Source of the DNA: Coptis chinensis
Taxonomy: Eukaryota > Streptophyta > Magnoliopsida > Ranunculales > Ranunculaceae
Assembly: GCA_015680905.1 (NCBI GenBank)
Contig: CM027378.1
Location: forward strand, 9,963,001 to 10,027,000
Length of the DNA stretch: 64,000 bases
Reading direction: 5' to 3'
A program made the position numbers and the translations under genes. Every line of letters starts with the position of its first letter. The stretch's first letter is position 1. Under the pieces are notes generated by a model. It saw only the letters and a list, made by a program, of their open reading frames with translations, was not told the DNA's origin and searched no databases. Positions 57,283-64,000 of this stretch are shown here, piece by piece.

Positions 57283-57449
57283 ATTAACTAAGGTTACTAT
57301 TAATAAAAATGAGGTTAATATACCTTTATCCTTTTTATTAATTAAAAATCTTACCCAACAAATTATACCGGGAACCCATTTCTTAAATACCATTCTTCCT
57401 ATTAATAAAATTGATAAGTATGGTATTTACACTAACTTCGAGGATCACC

Positions 57450-58750
57450 TGATAAGAGCCCAAAACTATAGTTTTAACCCCTTTAACAATATTGCTTTAG
57501 ACCAATTATGTGATTAATAAGTAAGAGTTAGTACTGTTATCGTGTTTTTGTGTATTTCAGGCATTGGAGTCAAATATGTGCAGAAACGCGTCCCTTTTGC
57601 GAGATAAAAGAGCAAAGGTCGGTTGTTAAGAAGTTCTGTGATTAAAGGCCAAGATTCAAGGAGAAAAAGCCTTTGTAAAGCCAGGTCAAAAGTTGAAAAG
57701 TCAAAGTCAACGCGGGCAGAAACAGCACACAAAAGTCAGCAGAATTTCCAAAGACCGTATTTTGGACTCAGGCCTCGGAATTGGGCCTACCTTATGTCAA
57801 AACGACCGGCTCAGAAAGATCTTTCCAATGGATCTAGAATTGACCCAATCAGATGAGCAAAACTGGATGAAAAGTCTATTGAAGTTAAAGCCAGCTGAAA
57901 AAGGCTCTGTGGACTGAAGAAATTGGGCTTTGGGCTCGATTTTCTGGCCTAAAACATGGCTCCTCAGCTCATGCACGAAAATATGGATCTGGTCTTCTCC
58001 TTTTCCACACACAAGACTTAACTCTTAAGCATCAATTAGGTTAGGTAGCAAGTATCCATTAGAGCATAGATCTAGATCTAGTTTTGAGTTTTTATTCAAT
58101 TAATTAGTTTTCAATTATTGTTTTAGATCTAGTTTTACCTTTCAATTAATTAGTGTTAGAACAAGTAGATTATTATTTAGAATCAAATATTAGTTCATAA
58201 TAAAGTATTCATTTTCATCTCAATTTAGTTTATTAATTAAATTCTTATTAGTGTTAGAATTGTCAAATTCATATTTAGTTGTTAATCATTTCATAGTGTT
58301 AAGTTAGATTTGAATTATTGATTAGTTCAATTTAGTAAAGTTAGAACTTTTATATGATGTCTTGTTTGAATTCCATGAGAAATGATAGTTTTATGAATCA
58401 AGGCTAAACCTCCATTAGAGGGGCTTGATGAAGCCTTGATGAAAACTTGATTGTGTAGTATATAATCGTTGTAAGAGTCTATTCCACTCTAGAAGGTAGT
58501 TGATTCGCCATGAGAATGGATATAGCTTCCTCACATGCTAGTCATTAGTTGGTAGAGATTGCCATGAATGATTAGGGATTAGAACAACCAATTCTTATTG
58601 TAAGAACGTAAGAATTTGATTACAACAATCTAGCTAGTTTATTAAGTTGGATTCAAGGTAGATTTAATCCCCCCTAATTCGTTATCTAGATTCAAACCTT
58701 AGTATTTCTGTCATTTCGTTATTCGTATCTTGTTAGTTCAATTCACATCA
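57450..58750 (+). repeat. Athila-type LTR (right end uncertain)
   Basis: It starts TGATAAGAGCCCAAAACTATAG, very close to the first bases of the Athila LTRs on the minus strand at 31542 and 47852 (TGATAAGCACCCAAAACTG). It breaks the viral protease frame at this point. A TCA end at 58750 is a guess; no PBS or target duplication could be matched. It could be a 5' LTR with a deletion behind it, or a solo LTR. Confidence 0.6.
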
Positions 58751-58849
58751 GAGTATAAAATTCCCACCATTACTCTCACTAACTTTGGCTAGGAATGATA
58801 ATATTAGAAAACTTTGAATGCTAAAGAACTAGGAGTGGGAATTTTATTG

Positions 58850-61276
58850 CTGTTCAACAAAAGCTTAAAAACTTAATCAAATCTCTCACTAAAAAGGTAG
58901 AGGCTATTGCTGTTCAACAAAAGCCTACCCCTGTCATGAATGTCAACTCTATTCCCCGTAATTTCTATTTGAGTCCTGGGCATCCCGACTCCTATTGTCC
59001 TCTAGTCTATGAACATCCATCCGCACAGTCGGACAATGTTTATTCCATTAATAGCGAACCTAACGCACCTTGGAGACAAAACACCAATTTCGATTGGCGA
59101 AATAATCAACAAGTTACACCTCCAGGGTATAATAATCAAAATATTAGGCCAACACCCAATTACAACCAAGCTCCCCAGAGATAAGGACAAGGACAAGGTA
59201 ATTATAATAATTATAACAATAATAATTATAATGCTAATAGAGGTATCGTTCCGGTTAATAATAACTATCACAACCCACCTGTTAATAATCAATGTGAGAT
59301 AGTTCCAGTCACACCACCTGTGACCACTACACCTACACAACCGGATCGTCTTGACGCCTTCATACTGGTTAGCGAACAACTTTTCCAAATTATGGCTCAA
59401 TCTAACCAACAACTTTTCCAATCCATGGCTCAATCTAACCAACAGGTTTTACAATCCATTAATCATTTAACCCAACAGTTAGCCCAAGAGAAAGCCCAAC
59501 CAAAAGGCATGTTTCCAGGTCAAGCGTTACCTAATCCTAAAACACCAAACACAGCCTTTGAGGTAATCGGTAATACTTGTAATGAAAATAGAAACGAAAG
59601 TGAGTTAAATGCTATCACCACTCTCCGTTCTGGCAGAGTGGTTGATAACGCCGTAAGTATGTCTGTGGTTACCCCACCAGTGGTCCCTACACCTGATATT
59701 CTACTAGATACCAAACTAGAAACTGAAGATCCTACTCCTGTAGAGGTACCAGTTAAACAACAACCTAAAAAACAAAAAGCCAAGGTTAAACATCCTGTTG
59801 ACCCTTATGCTAAATATAGAGAGAAACCACCGTTTCCCTAGAGATTAGCGATGTTAACCAAGGATATGAATTTCGATGAGATTAGGGAAGTTTTCAAAAA
59901 TCTAACGATAAACCTTCCTTTTCTTGAAGCGATAAAAAAGTTACCTCACCATGCTAAGTTTCTTAAAGAGTTATGCACTACTAGGCGTAAGACAAATATT
60001 CCTAAAGATGCCTTTTTAACTGAATAGTTCCCAACTCTATCAGAAAATAATAGAATCGTTAAGTATAAAGACCCTGGTCGTCCTACTGTACAATGCACCT
60101 TGGGGGATAATCACATGACAACTGCTCTATTAGACCTGGGGGCGAGTGTTAACTTACTCCTTTATTATTTATATAAACAAATCGGTCTACAAGAGATGCA
60201 ACCAAGGAAAATGATGTTGCAATTAGCAGATCGTTTTATTAAGTATTCTAAGGGTTTGGTTGAAAATGTGCTAGTTAAAGTTCAAAATTTTTACTACCCA
60301 GCCGACATCGTTATCCTTGACCGCGACGGTTGCTAACGACTCGCTCCTATCATTTTAGGGCCCCTTCTTGGCTACTGGCAACGCGCTCATAAACTGCCGC
60401 GATGGTTTGATGTCCTTATTCTTTGGCCATCTTTCTATTGAGGTAAATGTTTTTAAGACGATTCAACAGTACCCAGATACGACTGTCAATGGAGAGGTTA
60501 GCATGATCAAGAGCTTCGCTCGAGATTATTTTGACAACACGTTTCCTGATAATCAGACGCCCAAATTTCTTTCCTTTGGAAGTTCAGACTCTGACGTTTT
60601 CGTCCCTACACTAGTCGATACCCATTTTATGGATGAGGACGAGATTGATGACTTTCTCAAAGATACAGAGGAATACCATAGTAATGTGGATGTGACCAAG
60701 CTGAATGAGGAATTCAACGAGTTTCTTAGAGCAGGCGATGATTCACCCTATCAAGAACTACCTTGCACACCATCCGCCTCGATTCCACTCCTTCCGCCCT
60801 TTCAAAGAAACTTAGAGTTTGCACTTGATCCTTTTGTTTCTCCTGTGCTTCATGATTTTCTAAACTCTCCTATTAAGAAAATACTACCTAAAGAGCCACA
60901 TGACACTTTCATTTTCAGTTGTGTGATAACACCAACCCATGCCACAAATGAGTTTTATGCTAAACCCACATTCTCATTTTTTCAATTCCTTACTTCTAAA
61001 ATTTATCCATATCCACCATATCTTCCACAACCATCCATTTTTTCACACTCATTCACTTGGCCACCTTTTCGTTGGAGGAAAAAGAAGGTGCATGTTCGGT
61101 TACGTTCTAGATCTATCAGACTTCGGTTTCATTACACTAAGTTGTGTCGTAGAAAATCTTGGTGCTTGATTCTGTTTGGGGTTGCATTCCATGTTATTTA
61201 TTTATGGACAGACCCACAACTCTTTAGGTTGTTGATATATGGTAAACTGCATGTTCATTATATACATATGTTTTAA
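58850..61276 (+). pseudogene. Athila-type Gag C terminus and protease only
   Basis: This starts inside Gag (KKVEAIAVQQKPTP) and has an Asn/Gln-rich middle, RLDAFILVSEQLFQIMAQ with repeats of MAQSNQQ, VDPYAKYREKPPFP, and FKNLTINLPFLEAIKKLP. The protease follows with DLGASVNLLLYYLYKQIGL (catalytic Asp present, about 60130) and LQLADRFIKYSKG. After a frame change at about 60335 the open frame 60368-61276 continues the linker (INCRDGLMSL, DYFDNTFPDN, HPF-like Pro-rich end) and stops. No RT, RNase H or integrase follows. Stops at about 59182, 59839, 60026 and 60334. Confidence 0.8.
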
Positions 61277-62206
61277 ATATAGTCTTGAGTATCTGACTAT
61301 AAAATACTCATTTTGTGTTTGGTGTACTTCCTTTCACTTCCATATATTGGAAAGTGCACCATTCAGGTAATCGGACCCTCCCTATGGAGTGTGTGGCTGT
61401 AAGTACCGGATCTTAAGTCCACGGTTAACATAATTCACGTTTTCCACTCTTGCATGTTTTCTCGGTTTTTGAGTCATGTTCCTCTATGGTGTGAATTATG
61501 TCCTTATTACTTTTTGTTTTTCCTTATATTAATCCGTATTCATAAAAAATAAAAAATATATATTAAAATCATAAAAATAGTAATTTAGAAAGTCTCGGGA
61601 ATCTAACTTTAAAAAACCAACGTTTAAAACAATTTTTCTAAACTCTGTTCTATAAAATTTGTTTGGGGGTGGGGTGTTGGTATTTCCATCCTTGATTGCT
61701 CAACCATCTTCATCTCGTGGCTAGTTGTTTAGGAAAATTTGTGTTTTGATGTTATTTTTATTGTTTTTAATAGTTTGGATGTTAGTTTGGAATCAGTAGT
61801 TAAATTTGTATTTGGTAGTTAATTGTATTTGAATTTCGATTGTAATATAATGTGGTTCTTTTGAAATTCTGCGTTGATTCTTGTGTTAATCCCACCTTTC
61901 CAAATTGTTTGAGGGTGGTATTATTTATTTTAGCATGGTTTTTATATGATCCACAATTTATTATGTAATTTTGCGATGATTATTGGGAATATTGCCGATA
62001 TTGGCATGCCAATGATTAGATGTGTGGTAGGATAAAATCTCAATGAGTTAGGTAGTTACTATCCTAAATTCAACCTAAAAGATATTAGATTTGTTTTGGA
62101 TGAAAGAATATGGGTTGTTTCCGTTTTCGGATTTGGAAAAAATTTGTTTCCGGCAATTGCCTTAAAGTTTTTTGGCAACTTGCCGATTCGTTTTGGAAAC
62201 TCAAAC
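61277..62206. other. Noncoding tail of the Athila remnant with a purine tract
   Basis: No gene is present. A purine tract TTTGGGGGTGGGGTG (61661-61675) resembles Athila polypurine or internal tracts. The sequence after it (TTGGTATTTCC...) does not match the start of the LTR at 57450, so whether an LTR begins here is open. Confidence 0.5.
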
Positions 62207-64000
62207 TGTAACGCCCGTATTTAAAATAAGTATTTATTTATTAATTAATTTAATTATTTATTTAATATTTGATTGGATTGGATTTGGGATATGTGGGCCT
62301 GGTTTCTGGGCCCGAGTCTGTGTTGGGCTTGGGTTTCAAACCCAAGTATATAATCACATTGTTCTAGAGAATAGGGTTTTTAGATAATAAAAAAATAATA
62401 AAAATGGAGGCAGAGATAGAAGCTTGTTTGCTCGAGCGTTGGAGCGCGACGATTCGACCTAGGAGGAATTCGTCGAGCTGTTAATTAAGGTGAGTAGATA
62501 TTTTATTGAATTTTTTATATATAAAATTCTCGTTAGTTGTCAATTTCACGATGCTGGAAAAATGGTCTGTGCTGTGTTTTGATTCAGTCTTGATTTAGTT
62601 TTAGTACGGTATTCTTTTTAGCGGTAACGGTTTATATTCGTGTTTATGGATTGAAGAAAACTCTGTCTCCGGAAATTTGTCCCTTGAAAACAAGTGGGTA
62701 GTTAATCGATTTCAGGCCTACTGTTAATAGATGGGTAGGTCGACGTATAGATTATTGGTGGTCACGATTTGGTGGAAGTTTATACACTGTTCATGGCGGC
62801 TAAAAGCCCAAAACAGAGAAATCGTATTGATTATCTATCTTGTTAGTTAAATTATTGTGGTTGTGACTTGGATGGGGTGTTGTCGGGATTGAAACTTGGG
62901 GGTGGCTGTGAAGCTTGCACGGTTCATCAATGGCGTCTTCGCGATTTGGTGGAGGGTGAGCGATCGATGGTTAAACTATCGAGATTGAAATCGATGGTGA
63001 AACTGTCGGGGGGGATGGGTGAAGTGTGTTGGTTTAACTATGATTGGGTCGTGTACTGAAGGATGGGGGTTGCTGAACCTTGGAAGTTGTTAATGGCGGC
63101 TCACCCAAACTCTCAAGTAAAAGGTGTTGAACTGTTTTTCGGTTGTTTGTGTGGTGAATTGAGGATTGGTTGAAGTTGGGGAGTGTAGTAGAGTGAGGGG
63201 GCAGCTGTTAAAGCTTGAGGAACCATTAATGGAGATCATAATATTGTAGATCTAGTTTTGATGAAGTATAGGAATTGAATGATTTGGGGTTTTTGATTTT
63301 ATTAATGTTGTTAGGTTTTTTATAGGGATTAAAACCGCTTGGTTGAATTGGGTGGTCGAGTGGAGGTCGACGGTGGTCGATCCGGTGGTGGAGGCTGCTG
63401 GAGGAAGGAGATGACCGGTTTGGGCCTGGGGCTTGGGCCTTAGATGGTTGTTGGGCCAAATTCTATTTTAAGTCTTTGGGCCAATTTTCTTTTAAGTTAT
63501 GGGCCAGTTTCATTTGTTTTGATTGGGCCCGATTTTGTTTTGAGTTGTTGGGCTAGTTTAGCTTGATTGTTTGGGGCCAGCCCATAGGACTTAATAGAGA
63601 TCCAAATAGGTCTTTCAACATTTAGACTTTCGGGTTCTAAGGTTTGGGCTTGGCCAGTTGGGTCCGAACCATTACCTTGGTCATGAGCCCAGGAACCATG
63701 CACCTTTGACCTTAGCCACGAACTATGGCTATGACCATGAACCTGTTGAACATGGAAACGACAGTTTGACTTTGACAATGACGTGTTGACTTTGACCTTT
63801 GACCGTTGACTGTGGAATGTTGACTTTTTACAGTTTTTCACATATTTAAGAATATGGACAAATGTAGTAATAAAATATTGTCGAAGCCTGTATAAATTTG
63901 GTTGTCAGTATCTAGGAAAGATTTGACGTTGATATTGTGTATATTTTGACACGTGACGAGATAGAAACTTTAGGATATATAATATTCCTAAAACGCTATA
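62207..64000 (+). repeat. Probable gypsy (chromovirus-type) LTR, runs off the edge
   Basis: It starts TGTAACGCCCGTATT at 62207, a start common in plant chromovirus LTRs. It has TATA-like CCAAGTATATAATC (about 62342-62355), GC-rich leader-like DNA afterwards and no coding frame through 64000. It contains a dense run of TTGAC boxes at 63766-63824. The second LTR, PBS and internal region lie outside the window, so this remains a suggestion. Confidence 0.4.

Larger units (their letters stand above)
50601..57449 (+). mobile_element. Endogenous pararetrovirus (Caulimoviridae), partial and broken
   Basis: A pararetrovirus-derived block in plus orientation. Its order is: the end of an upstream ORF (50601-51820), an intergenic region with a promoter-like TATA, a movement protein ORF (52150-53250), a coat protein ORF with zinc knuckle starting at 53250, and a protease. 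There is a 1,280-bp Pack-MULE inside the protease, and the block stops at 57449 where an Athila-type LTR begins. RT and RNase H are absent from the window. Several in-frame stops show an inert relic. The separate movement and coat ORFs argue against a single-ORF petuvirus layout; I do not assign the genus. Confidence 0.85.
55734..57449 (+). pseudogene. Pararetrovirus protease, split by a Pack-MULE
   Basis: In frame with the coat region but after two TAG stops. The active-site motif LVDSGADINC is at about 55872-55902. The frame runs into the Mutator-like insertion at 56003. Viral sequence resumes after 57291 (NIPLSFLLIKNL, PGTHFLNTILP) and ends at 57449 against an LTR, just where the RT would begin. 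Confidence 0.8.

Noticed and set aside
1-64000. tRNA or rRNA genes
   Set aside because: No cloverleaf with a complete set of arms or rRNA-like block was recognised; tRNA-like matches are only the primer-binding sites of retrotransposons.

Overview
The window is nuclear DNA of a flowering plant, most likely a eudicot. The evidence is the set of plant-type Ty1/copia and Ty3/gypsy elements (chromovirus-like, TAT-like and Athila-like), an endogenous plant pararetrovirus, a DRM-type DNA methyltransferase relic and plant-style intron borders. Only two ordinary host genes look intact: a SOSS-B-like OB-fold protein (10348-10767) and a small secreted protein (15624-16016, minus). Nearly everything else is transposon-derived, much of it broken and nested. 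The species cannot be named from the sequence.

Layout. 1-8464: two near-identical copia elements on the minus strand in tandem, sharing one LTR (3514-3786). 8465-16100: a gene island with the SOSS-B-like gene, a chimeric duplicate of SOSS-B and DRM pieces (10769-11060), a decayed DRM pseudogene (12541-14290) and the secreted-protein gene. 16912-17844: a foldback element rich in 18-bp palindromes. About 17900-21735: a broken gypsy element. 21790-22864: a DUF4283 (LINE ORF1-like) pseudogene. 23385-50264: a TAT-like gypsy element of 26.9 kb with matching LTRs and a 5-bp target duplication (ATGAT). It carries an antisense, apparently spliced ORF that is split by a complete Athila-like element on the minus strand (29874-47852, LTRs of about 1.66 kb).

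50601-57449: a caulimovirid (pararetrovirus) insertion with an upstream ORF, an intergenic promoter-like region, a movement protein, a coat protein with a zinc knuckle, and a protease. It carries several stop codons and has no reverse transcriptase in the window. Its protease is interrupted by a 1,280-bp Mutator-like element (56003-57282) with 248-bp inverted repeats and a 9-bp target duplication; this element carries a fragment of a host hyccin (FAM126) gene, so it is a Pack-MULE. An Athila-type LTR (from 57450) cuts off the virus, followed by a gag-protease-only Athila remnant (58850-61276) and then LTR-like DNA to the window end.

The order of events can be read from the nesting. The pararetrovirus came before the Pack-MULE, and it also came before the Athila LTR at 57450. 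The TAT element (LTRs differing at about 9% of positions by eye) came before the Athila element inside its antisense ORF. The copia pair is the youngest, or has been homogenised. The most unusual items are the hyccin Pack-MULE inside a viral protease, the three diverged copies of one accessory ORF downstream of the Athila integrase, the spliced antisense ORF of the TAT element, and a cluster of 32-bp quasi-palindromes at 27.9-29.0 kb.
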